Assembly (NCBI GenBank): GCA_000733415.1
Contig: KL662192.1
Coordinates: forward strand, 771,681 to 835,680
Source: [Leptolyngbya] sp. JSC-1
GTDB taxonomy: Bacteria > Cyanobacteriota > Cyanobacteriia > Elainellales > Elainellaceae
DNA: 64,000 bases
Reading direction: 5' to 3'
The notes beneath the pieces were generated by a model, which worked only from the letters and a program-made list of their open reading frames with translations, was not told where the DNA came from and ran no database searches. Shown here piece after piece: positions 33,365 through 40,927 of the stretch. The translations under genes and the position numbers were made by a program. The number at the start of each line of letters is the position of its first letter. Within the stretch, counting starts at the first letter, position 1.

Positions 33365-36300
33365 TTAAATTCGTTTAAGCTCGGCTGGTCCTCGCTCCAG
33401 TTGCGTCATGTGCTCCTGGGCCAAAGTGCTCAAAGCATGTCCTTTGAGTTGAGCTTTTAATTGCGTAAACTGGTGTTTAGCGCAGTCTACATCGCCCAGT
33501 TGAGCGTGCGCCTGAATGACGATCGCCCCTGCTAAGGCAATGTCGCTGGGGTTATCCACCACCTGAGCGGCTTCTAACGCTGCTTCGGCCCGGGTAATCG
33601 CTTGTTTCACATTCCCCTGCTGAAGATCCGATTGAGCAGCGATCGTTTGAATATAAGCCAGTATCCGAGGCGAATCGATTTGTTTGAGCACCTGAAGCGA
33701 TCGCTCCAAGGCGGCTGTGGCATTTTTTTCCTGCAAAAGGTAGCGGGTAACGGCATCCAGGGCAGCAGCGTGGGGGGCTTCACTGCCTTCTCCCATTTGG
33801 GCAGAGACATGGATGAGTTCGCTGCAATAGTCTAGCGCGATCGAGGGTCGCCCGCTCTCTAATTCCAGCATCACCAGGTTGAGCAAGCAGGTACATTCGC
33901 GCCAGTGATCTTGAGCCAGTTGCGCCATTTGCCAGCCCTGACGCAAGAGCGATCGCGCTTCTTCGCCTTGCCCTTGATAGCGCCGCACACAGCCCAACCC
34001 AAAGGGAATATCAATGGTTTCCAAGCCCAGGCGATCGCCAATTGATTGCGCCTCCAGCAGCAGTGCCTCTGCCCGAGGAATATCTCGCCCAATTTCTGCC
34101 AAACAAGACCCAGAGTGCGCCAGCATATACATGGTTGTGGCAGGGCTGGCAGTGCGCCCCTGCTCAGCCGCACGCAGAGAATACTGTTGCACTTCACTCA
34201 AATTACCGTGGTCGTAATTGAGGGCAATCAACGCTTCCAATCCGGTTGCTTCTTCATCCTTGAGCTTCAGCGCTGACGATTCCTGAATGAGTCGCTGAAG
34301 TTCCTGTTGCAGCGCCACCACCCGCGCTTTGGGGACTCCCGCTTTAACATACGCTTTCAACAATCCCAACTGAAGCCGTATCCGTGTGCCTGTCTCCAGA
34401 TACTGACAGTGGCGAATGCCCCGTTGAGCCAGTTCGGAGGCTTCTGCATAGGCAAATAGTCGCAAACAGCGTTCTGCGGCCATCAGAGATGATGATGCAG
34501 CCAGTTCATGATCGCTCCCCAAATCTGCATGGTGTGCTACGTCGTTGATCAGTTGGGAGGTGGGAGAAGCGGTGGCGTTAGCCTGTGCGGTAGCATATAT
34601 CGCCTTCAAGGCTTGGGCAATGTGGGTGTGAATCAGTCTGCGCCGAGGTTCAGAGAATTGCTCATAAGCTACCTGCCGCACAATGTCATGGGCAAAATCG
34701 TAGGACACTTCCCCGTCGATCGTGCTGCCGGGACGGATAATGCTGTGCTGTTCGAGGTGGTCAATGGCCGTGAGCAGACGAGGCAACGGATAATCCACGA
34801 CTTTCGCCAAGGTCGTTGGGTTAAAGCTTCGTCCCAATGCGGCCGCCCAGGACACCAGCTCGCGCGATGCCGCATCCAGTTGGCTCAATCGCCCCTGGAT
34901 CAAGGTTTCCAATGTGCCAGGAGAAGTGCCGCTTGACTGCGATTGCATCCGGGCAATTTCCAGAGCAAACAGGGGATTACCGCCGCTGTTGGTAAAAACC
35001 TGGTCACAATCTACTTTGCAACCCACGGATTGCACTAAAGCAAGGGTTTGATGGCGATCGAGGGGAACCACTTCCACTGTTTGAATGCGGTGCTCGCGAT
35101 GCAAGACCTGGATGAATTTGTATGCCGGGATATTCGCTTCAATCTCGCGTTTTCGGGCAGCACAGGCAAACCAGACCGGCAAATGGCTCAAGAGACGGGC
35201 CACATAATGCAAAAAGGCGATCGAGGTTTCGTCTAACCACTGGATGTCGTCCAGGATAACCAGCACCGGCGCGGTTTCTGCCAACTGGGTCATAAACTGA
35301 ACTGCCAGGTCAAACAACCGTCCCCGATTCAGTCCAGCAGAGGGGTCTGCATTCAGCATCAAGGATTTGAGTTCACTCAAGAAGTCCGTTGCCCCAAGCA
35401 CCTGAAACGCATCCATCCAGACTCCATAAGGACGCAACAGTTCTGCCTCAAAGCCCCTGCCCCAAAGGACGTATCCCCCCTTTTGCTGAAACGTCCGCGC
35501 CAGTTCTTCCAGCAATCGAGTTTTGCCGATGCCCGGTTCCCCCAGCAGAAACAGGAAATTATTGCCGATGCGATCGCGGCAGTTGTTCAGCCATTGTTGC
35601 ATTACCCTCCACTCAGCTTCCCGTCCAATCAAGGGCAATTCAGAGACAAGCAAAACAGGTTGAGTTGTGGTTTTGGGAAGGGACGTAACAGGAGCCGATT
35701 GGGCGATCGCCACACAACTGGGTGGTGTCGGGATATCCTCCAGGGTCAACAGATCCTCGTAAAGCTTGCAGGTAGTCGGACTGGGGTTCACCCCCAACTC
35801 GTCTTGCAGCACCGTCATGCACTGGTGATAGACCCGCAATGCACTGGCGCGATCGCCTTCCTGAGCATAGAGGCGCATCAGGTGGCAATAGGCAGGTTCA
35901 GAGAGTGGATCGATCCGCTGCAACTGTTGAGCGTAGCCGATGGCAGCACGGGTTTTGCCCTGGTTGGACAGTAGGGAAATCAGAGCATCCAGGCTAGCAA
36001 TCGCTTGTTGCCGCAATTGGTCACGATAGGGCACAATCCAGTCGTCGTAGCAACTGGGAAGCAGATCGCCTTGATAGAGCTTTGCCGCCTGTTCTAGGGC
36101 TTGCTGAGTTGGTGACGGTGGGGCGATCGCCGCTTCAAATTCTGCAATATCCAGGAAACAATCGTTGTTCTGTACCCATTGCACCGTTTTCGTTTCAATT
36201 TGTAACCAGCGATCGGCATCGGGAATCAACTGTTTTAACTCATGCAGCCGTCGCCGTAAATTCGCCTTGGCATCTGCATCGGTAGCATCTGGCCAGAGAT

Positions 36301-36457
36301 GCACTGCCACTTGCTGTCGGGGTTGTGGCGTGTCCCGATGCAGTAAAATAAATGCCAGCAATGCCTGCAACCGTTCTGAGTTGATTCCCGTGATGGGAGA
36401 CCCGTTGGCAGTGAGGCGAAATTCCTCAAACAGCTTGATATGGAGACTGATAGACAC
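33365..36457 (-). CDS. SARP-BTAD-AAA ATPase-TPR transcriptional regulator
   Basis: 1030 residues. Domains in order: winged helix of the AfsR/SARP class (about 1-95; LKLFEEFRLTANGSPITGI-type start, DATDADAKANLRRRLHELK), BTAD helical repeats (about 100-245; LYEDLLTLED end), a STAND-type ATPase with GEPGIGKTRLLEEL near 305 and LVILDDIQWLD near 395, and TPR-like repeats to the end. It binds DNA through the winged helix and is probably triggered through the ATPase. The start is GTG at 36457, directly before the conserved domain. Six of its region's HIP1 octamers lie in it. The nearby phased 11-bp repeats (30000, 31119, 38212) have the layout known for SARP targets, so it is the best candidate regulator of that set. 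Confidence 0.85.
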   Translation of the reverse strand: MSISLHIKLFEEFRLTANGSPITGINSERLQALLAFILLHRDTPQPRQQVAVHLWPDATDADAKANLRRRLHELKQLIPDADRWLQIETKTVQWVQNNDCFLDIAEFEAAIAPPSPTQQALEQAAKLYQGDLLPSCYDDWIVPYRDQLRQQAIASLDALISLLSNQGKTRAAIGYAQQLQRIDPLSEPAYCHLMRLYAQEGDRASALRVYHQCMTVLQDELGVNPSPTTCKLYEDLLTLEDIPTPPSCVAIAQSAPVTSLPKTTTQPVLLVSELPLIGREAEWRVMQQWLNNCRDRIGNNFLFLLGEPGIGKTRLLEELARTFQQKGGYVLWGRGFEAELLRPYGVWMDAFQVLGATDFLSELKSLMLNADPSAGLNRGRLFDLAVQFMTQLAETAPVLVILDDIQWLDETSIAFLHYVARLLSHLPVWFACAARKREIEANIPAYKFIQVLHREHRIQTVEVVPLDRHQTLALVQSVGCKVDCDQVFTNSGGNPLFALEIARMQSQSSGTSPGTLETLIQGRLSQLDAASRELVSWAAALGRSFNPTTLAKVVDYPLPRLLTAIDHLEQHSIIRPGSTIDGEVSYDFAHDIVRQVAYEQFSEPRRRLIHTHIAQALKAIYATAQANATASPTSQLINDVAHHADLGSDHELAASSSLMAAERCLRLFAYAEASELAQRGIRHCQYLETGTRIRLQLGLLKAYVKAGVPKARVVALQQELQRLIQESSALKLKDEEATGLEALIALNYDHGNLSEVQQYSLRAAEQGRTASPATTMYMLAHSGSCLAEIGRDIPRAEALLLEAQSIGDRLGLETIDIPFGLGCVRRYQGQGEEARSLLRQGWQMAQLAQDHWRECTCLLNLVMLELESGRPSIALDYCSELIHVSAQMGEGSEAPHAAALDAVTRYLLQEKNATAALERSLQVLKQIDSPRILAYIQTIAAQSDLQQGNVKQAITRAEAALEAAQVVDNPSDIALAGAIVIQAHAQLGDVDCAKHQFTQLKAQLKGHALSTLAQEHMTQLERGPAELKRI

Positions 36458-36598
36458 AGCAGTTCAAGAGGCGAGAACACAGGTGAATTGGGAATGACCA
36501 AATTTTAAAGGGTCAATTCTTGAACCCACCAGAAGCGATCGAGAAACTTAATTTTTGAAGTCAAAGCAATTTTGTAATTTTAAGTGAATTTTGGCGCA

Positions 36599-37084
36599 TC
36601 AACAAACCCGACCTGGGAAATAAATATGCATGGTTTTTGCGGATTTATCTAATGCCACCAGTTCATGAATCTCGAAGGGGAATGTCCAGGCCCACTGTCC
36701 TGCCTGAACCACCCGTTCTGAAATCACGCGAAGTTGTCCACCAGAAATATGATATTTGCGCTCTAATACCTGCCCAGATAATACTTTGGTGAAATTAATT
36801 GAAGCTAAGTGACTATGCGGTTTAGATTCCGAACCAGCAACCCATTGCAGGATCAGCAATTCTCCTAAGCGATTACAGAAAATTGGAATATAACAATATC
36901 CACAAGGATGCTGCTGCAACCGAGAATTAATGCATTGTTGGATTCTAGTTTGGAGAGGTGTAAGTAACGCTTGTGGTACGATCACAATATGCTGACGTAG
37001 ACTATGGATGAATAAATTGAGCGTGTGTTTGAACTGAAGGAGTGTATTCGGAATAGGTTTTGCAAAGTTATTATAAGAATCCAT
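36599..37084 (-). CDS. Cysteine-dioxygenase-like cupin
   Basis: 161 residues. The cupin region has ESKPHSHLASINFTKVLSGQ (His pair of motif 1) and WTFPFEIHELVAL, TMHIYFPG (third His and the end strand), the order seen in type I cysteine dioxygenases. These iron enzymes turn cysteine into cysteine sulfinate; a related thiol dioxygenase role is equally possible. ATG 37084 has AAGGAG 10-15 nt upstream, next to a HIP1 octamer. It lies 92 bp after the stop of diiron oxygenase 2 on the same strand, so both probably come from the operator B promoter. Length is shorter than animal CDO, like bacterial ones. Confidence 0.7.
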   Translation of the reverse strand: MDSYNNFAKPIPNTLLQFKHTLNLFIHSLRQHIVIVPQALLTPLQTRIQQCINSRLQQHPCGYCYIPIFCNRLGELLILQWVAGSESKPHSHLASINFTKVLSGQVLERKYHISGGQLRVISERVVQAGQWAWTFPFEIHELVALDKSAKTMHIYFPGRVC

Positions 37085-37176
37085 GATTGCGATCGCTCCT
37101 TTTCAAGAAAATATTTGATGAACAAACTATTTAACGAATCGATTGGTGAAATAAATTGGATGAGATAAAAAATGAA

Positions 37177-38190
37177 TCAACCGAAATTTTTGGCTTTTTC
37201 TAACAACTGTGTTTCGCTGGATGGGTAGATTTCATTGAATATTCGTCCAACGTTTTGATGAGTCATGCCTGACCACAAAAATGTCCAACGGTAGGACTGA
37301 AGTTGAATCGTTTGAATTTCCGCTCGTTCCACGTCAGAAAACCAGCGATTTGTCGCTCTGGATAGGCTCTCTAAATCCAGTTGCACCTGTTGTTGCAAGC
37401 CTTGATCCAGCAGGTCAACAATGGTGAAATAGTCTGCGATCGCCCTTTCTATTTCTTCAGGAGATAGACTTCGGGCAATGTCCTGTACCATCAAGGCATC
37501 CAACTTGGCATGTTGGGCTTCCTCCAGCCAGTGGTATCGCAGCAAGCGACAAAACTGAGGATCTAATCCCTGGTTATCGCGAACGCTTTCCAGATAGTGG
37601 CGTTGGGTCATCCACTCAATGTGCAGGGTTGTAAGGGCAACAGCCAAGGGATGGTGATTGAGAATACGATCGCAAATGGTGTGAGCAGGTCCGATGCACT
37701 CACAGACGGTTCCAAAACCCTGTTCGAAGTCCTCCGCAAATCGTTGAAATAGTAGAATATGTTTGCTTTCTTCTTCAGCGAAGTGCAGAAATGCCTGAGT
37801 TGCATACAGGTTATTCCAGCGAATCTGGTTGATATGCTCAACAACAGAGGGTAAGATAAACTCCTCACATAGGCCAAAAAGAGAGAGATAACTGTTGCCC
37901 CGAATCTGGTTGAGCTTGAGTTTTTCTTCATCGCTGAGGCATTGAATGGCGTTAATTCCAACCAAGGCGTCAGGCAAAAAAGGTTGGGTAAAATTCAGGC
38001 GCTTATCTCCTCCAATCAAATCCTGGATATTCCAATTAATCCGGTTGGCGGTTTGCCAAATCGATTGATAATCCTCAGCTATCCGAAAGTCTGTCGAACG
38101 CATAGATCTCACCAATTGCAATAAGGAAACTGCGGAATCAAAACCGCTGTCAGGACCATCGGCAGTAGAAAGAGTATCTGTCAGAGCCAT
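37177..38190 (-). CDS. Diiron oxygenase (AurF/ferritin-like), paralogue 2
   Basis: 337 residues, with 30 more at the N-terminus than paralogue 1 (DGPDSGFDSAVSLLQLVRSM). Iron motifs are kept: GLCEEFILP, EEESKH (ExxH), HIEWMTQRHY and LEEAQHAKLD (ExxH). Downstream YRWTFLWSGMTHQNVGRIF matches YRWTFLGSGMVHPNFVKML of paralogue 1. Both are thus from one duplication. It is followed by the cysteine-dioxygenase-like gene. ATG 38190 is only 22 bp from the conserved GAATAACC of operator B, so the transcript leader would be very short. Likely an O2-dependent N- or C-oxidation enzyme of an unknown pathway. Confidence 0.75.
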   Translation of the reverse strand: MALTDTLSTADGPDSGFDSAVSLLQLVRSMRSTDFRIAEDYQSIWQTANRINWNIQDLIGGDKRLNFTQPFLPDALVGINAIQCLSDEEKLKLNQIRGNSYLSLFGLCEEFILPSVVEHINQIRWNNLYATQAFLHFAEEESKHILLFQRFAEDFEQGFGTVCECIGPAHTICDRILNHHPLAVALTTLHIEWMTQRHYLESVRDNQGLDPQFCRLLRYHWLEEAQHAKLDALMVQDIARSLSPEEIERAIADYFTIVDLLDQGLQQQVQLDLESLSRATNRWFSDVERAEIQTIQLQSYRWTFLWSGMTHQNVGRIFNEIYPSSETQLLEKAKNFG

Positions 38191-38211
38191 CTGTATCCTG
38201 TTCTGTTATCA

Positions 38212-38264
38212 GGTTATTCAGAAGCTCGTCCTAAAATCGTCCAAGAATCATCCAAGTCTGCTCC
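38212..38264 (-). promoter_or_regulatory. Phased 11-bp repeat operator B (SARP-type)
   Basis: GTCC at 38228 and 38239, ATCC at 38250, CTCC at 38261: four repeats exactly 11 bp apart. GGTTATTC at 38212-38219 is 8 bp from the first. The transcribed-strand core GAATAACCTGATAACAGAAC differs from that of operator A by one base. The gene starts at 38190. Confidence 0.72.
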
Positions 38265-38426
38265 TGCTTGTGACACGCTTGATTTGACCAACATAAGAAA
38301 AGGACGAAGGCGTTAACCTCCATCCTTGCTTCTATCCCCTATCTGTATGGACCTTACTAATTTTTCTGGTCCAATTGGTTTATGCCTGGTTCACCGCTAT
38401 GGCAAGACCCATTATGGCAAGAATCG

Positions 38427-39086
38427 TTACGGTAGATTGGGATCGCGGTTCATCATGGCTTCGGTTTCTGGATCGTTGCCTAGCTCGGTTTGCAGCTCTG
38501 CTTCGATAGTTTCCTCAAGCCGATTTAAGTCCTCAGTTAGCTGCTGCTGAGCCTGATCGCCATCAACCTTTTGCATCTGGTTTTGCATTTGATTTAGGCT
38601 CTGGTCTAACTGCTGCTGCCCTTTGGGACCCAAGAACTCGGCCTTAATCTGGTTGATCTGATCAGACAGCTCTTGACGACTCCGCGCATTAAGCATGTAG
38701 CGATAGATAAACCAGGTGATATAGCCGATACCTACTAGCTCCAACAGAGATGGCAGTAGTGGGATATCGTTAATTGCGTCAACGATGGCTAACAGCAGTT
38801 TGAAGCTGACCAAGGCTAGAACAATCCAGCCTAAACTGATTAGCAACGAACGATTTTCGCCAAACAGCTTAGCCGTAGACTGCGACAAATTCCGCAAGAA
38901 TGCCTTTGCGTCTTGCTGGAACCGCTGCCAGTCTTCTGCTGATGTTGGATCCGACGGTACATCTTCAATCACAACCTGATTCAGATTTTGATTGGCAGCA
39001 TTAGCATCAATCGTGGAAGAAGCCGCCAAATCGGTTGTCTCAGGCTCTACTTTGACAATCTCGTTATTATCAATTCCGGTAGACAT
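38427..39086 (-). CDS. CAAD/CURT1-domain membrane protein
   Basis: 219 residues. Residues about 75-145 carry the CAAD domain: LLISLGWIVLALVSFKLLLA, ivdaindiPLLPSLLELVGI, GYITWFIYRYMLNARSRQEL (two transmembrane helices flanked by amphipathic helices). In plants the CURT1 proteins of this fold bend thylakoid margins; in cyanobacteria CAAD is also appended to some aminoacyl-tRNA synthetases. The N-terminal 70 residues are acidic; the C-terminal part is a Gln-rich coiled coil (LDQSLNQMQNQMQKVDGDQA). ATG 39086 has GAGG at about -9. It is the third gene on the minus strand after 40200 and 39691, with 80-90 bp gaps. Confidence 0.85.
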   Translation of the reverse strand: MSTGIDNNEIVKVEPETTDLAASSTIDANAANQNLNQVVIEDVPSDPTSAEDWQRFQQDAKAFLRNLSQSTAKLFGENRSLLISLGWIVLALVSFKLLLAIVDAINDIPLLPSLLELVGIGYITWFIYRYMLNARSRQELSDQINQIKAEFLGPKGQQQLDQSLNQMQNQMQKVDGDQAQQQLTEDLNRLEETIEAELQTELGNDPETEAMMNRDPNLP

Positions 39087-39172
39087 GTTTCAACCTCATG
39101 CATTAGACCCGTGATTAGATGAGTTGGTGAACTCATTGGTGAAAAACTACAGTGAAAAACCACAGTGAAAAA

Positions 39173-39691
39173 CTACCGACGACCAAACCACTTAGCGGCG
39201 ATTGCACCCAGGGCAGCTCCTACCAGCGGATTGCTGAGGAATTTTACCAGGGCTGGCTGGTCGGCTAACACTTCTTGGAAGATGTCAGGATGGTTGTGGT
39301 AGGTAAAGGAGGCTAGCTTGCTAACATCGTCCGCATTCATTCGGTTTGGGTGGTGGGTCGATAGACCAAGCTGCTGCTCTAGCTCACGTTCGTTCAGGCC
39401 CCGCTTCTTGAGATGATTGAAGAATTCGCGTGCCACATCATCCCGTTCGTTGGGTTTGATTTGGGCAATCGCTTTTTGTAATTCAGGTTCCATTTGCTGG
39501 GGAGGAATGCGGTCGGGATGGAACGAGCGACGAAATAGAGAATGGCGTTCTTCCCTAGAAGACCGACGGGCGAAATCGTCGAAGTTGTCGTATTCATCGC
39601 CAGAACTGACCGTATTATCATCCAGTGATTCCACATTGCCCTGGGCCAGATCGTCCATGATCTGACGCTTATACTCATTGCTGCTAGGCAT
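39173..39691 (-). CDS. Conserved hypothetical protein with hydrophobic C-terminus
   Basis: 172 residues. Acidic polar N-terminus (NVESLDDNTVSSGDEYDNFD), a charged helical middle (IAQIKPNERDDVAREFFNHL, KKRGLNERELEQQLGLS), then LVKFLSNPLVGAALGAIAAKWFGRR ending in a glycine-zipper-like hydrophobic helix. Its end motif recalls small membrane-associated stress proteins. GAGG at about -9 supports ATG 39691. Located between the lipoprotein and CAAD genes, it may act at the membrane with them; function unknown. Confidence 0.6.
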   Translation of the reverse strand: MPSSNEYKRQIMDDLAQGNVESLDDNTVSSGDEYDNFDDFARRSSREERHSLFRRSFHPDRIPPQQMEPELQKAIAQIKPNERDDVAREFFNHLKKRGLNERELEQQLGLSTHHPNRMNADDVSKLASFTYHNHPDIFQEVLADQPALVKFLSNPLVGAALGAIAAKWFGRR

Positions 39692-39756
39692 TGGTTTTAC
39701 CTCACGATTTTCAGAATTTCAATTAATCAAAGCGTTCTAGTGCCATTCAGTCGGGT

Positions 39757-40200
39757 TTAACCAACAGGCTGGTACTCGATTTGCTTGGTCGTGTTGTCAT
39801 AGCGAGCTTTGAGAATCAGCTTTTTGTCGGGGGCATACATCAACACGTTTAAGTCACGGTTAGGAAAATTGCGGTGAAATCCTTGAGCTAGAGACCTGGC
39901 AAGATTACGGACTTCATTCGGCTTCACCTGAGGTGAAATGACTACACCCAGTTTGTCATCGTCCCGCACGTAGGCATCTTTGACTAAACCATGTGCCGTC
40001 TGCACGACCCAGTCAGCAAAGTTTTGACCCACAGCAGTATCACCTCGCTCTAGCTGATTGTAGCTAGAGCTAGCGGTGCCGCTGGGCTGGTAAGATGTAC
40101 GATCGGTTTGAACGGCTCCAGCACAGGCACTCGTAACCGTCAAAATAAATACTAAAGACAAAGCAACCAAAACGCCGCGAATTCTGTGGAATAGATTCAC
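39757..40200 (-). CDS. Lipoprotein, YhcN/YlaJ-like
   Basis: About 147 residues. Signal peptide FHRIRGVLVALSLVFILTVT ends in a lipobox TSAC at about residue 26, so it is anchored to the periplasmic side of a membrane. The mature domain (DWVVQTAHGLVKDAYVRDDD, KLGVVISPQVKPNEVRNLA, FPNRDLNVLMYAPD) is a small alpha-beta fold like YhcN/YlaJ lipoproteins of Bacillus; similarity is remote. A GTG start at 40200 with GGAGG 7-11 nt upstream is better than TTG 40212. The region upstream is intergenic. Confidence 0.6.
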   Translation of the reverse strand: MNLFHRIRGVLVALSLVFILTVTSACAGAVQTDRTSYQPSGTASSSYNQLERGDTAVGQNFADWVVQTAHGLVKDAYVRDDDKLGVVISPQVKPNEVRNLARSLAQGFHRNFPNRDLNVLMYAPDKKLILKARYDNTTKQIEYQPVG

Positions 40201-40927
40201 TTTAACCTCCAATCTTAATGCTTGACAGACTTAAAAAGTTAAAACCTTGGTGTTTTAGTTCGTAGTTCTAAACCTAGAAAAAATACTTTCTATAGCCATC
40301 CTTCAGAAGTCATATTACGTATGAAAATTACTCGACTTGGCAAGCCTAATAGCAGAGGCTGGAGAATCCTGAAGTGGCGAGAATTCAATTATTCCAGACA
40401 TTTGTTGGCAATGGCAGACGGCCTATTTGTGCGCAGAAATTTCAGCCTAAGTGAAATTCATCGAATTTACAAAAGTTTGCATAGTCATTGTAGATAATTC
40501 ATCTGGCTATCCTACTGCAGCAATAAATCATTTTGGCGATAAAAATAGCCGTAAGTTGCTTCAAAGGATAGAGGGTGAAGCGAAGCTGAAGTTGGTAACG
40601 TGAGTAAGCGATAGAAAATACAGTCCGTAGAAAGCTCGGGTGCATAGGCAACCATTGGACAATTACAGCTAAGCGTTACCTGGAAAACAATAGAATCAAC
40701 GGCAAGCGTGCTTTTGGCTTCACATGTCCATGGAACAATGCATTTAAGCAATTTAACGACGGATTACTAGATAGAGAGCATTATTCACCTGTAATAAGTA
40801 ATGCACCCGATTAAGCAGCTTAAGCAATCGCTTAAGGGCGCATCTCGGATATCTGGCTTACCGTTCGCGAGATAGGGGCACTGCACGATCGCCAAATGAT
40901 CAATTGATCAATGTAGGAGGACAAAAC
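40201..40927. other. Intergenic region
   Basis: Mostly AT-rich. A 58-codon frame (40321-40497) is listed separately. A longer antisense frame at 40512-40751 starts inside the same region and looks like chance. AGGAGG at 40914-40919 belongs to the next gene. Confidence 0.5.
40321..40497 (+). CDS. Possible 58-residue basic peptide
   Basis: ATG 40321 to TAA 40495-40497. It reads MKITRLGKPNSRGWRILKWR, then FNYSRHLLAMADGLFVRRNF and SEIHRIYKSLHSHC. Basic, with Trp/Tyr and helix-forming stretches. No ribosome-binding site stands out and no family is known. Could be a small real protein; could be a chance frame. Confidence 0.25.
   Translation: MKITRLGKPNSRGWRILKWREFNYSRHLLAMADGLFVRRNFSLSEIHRIYKSLHSHCR

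Noticed and set aside
40512..40751. 79-codon minus-strand frame
   Set aside because: Residue composition (Cys/Tyr/Pro-scattered) is not protein-like and there is no ribosome-binding site.
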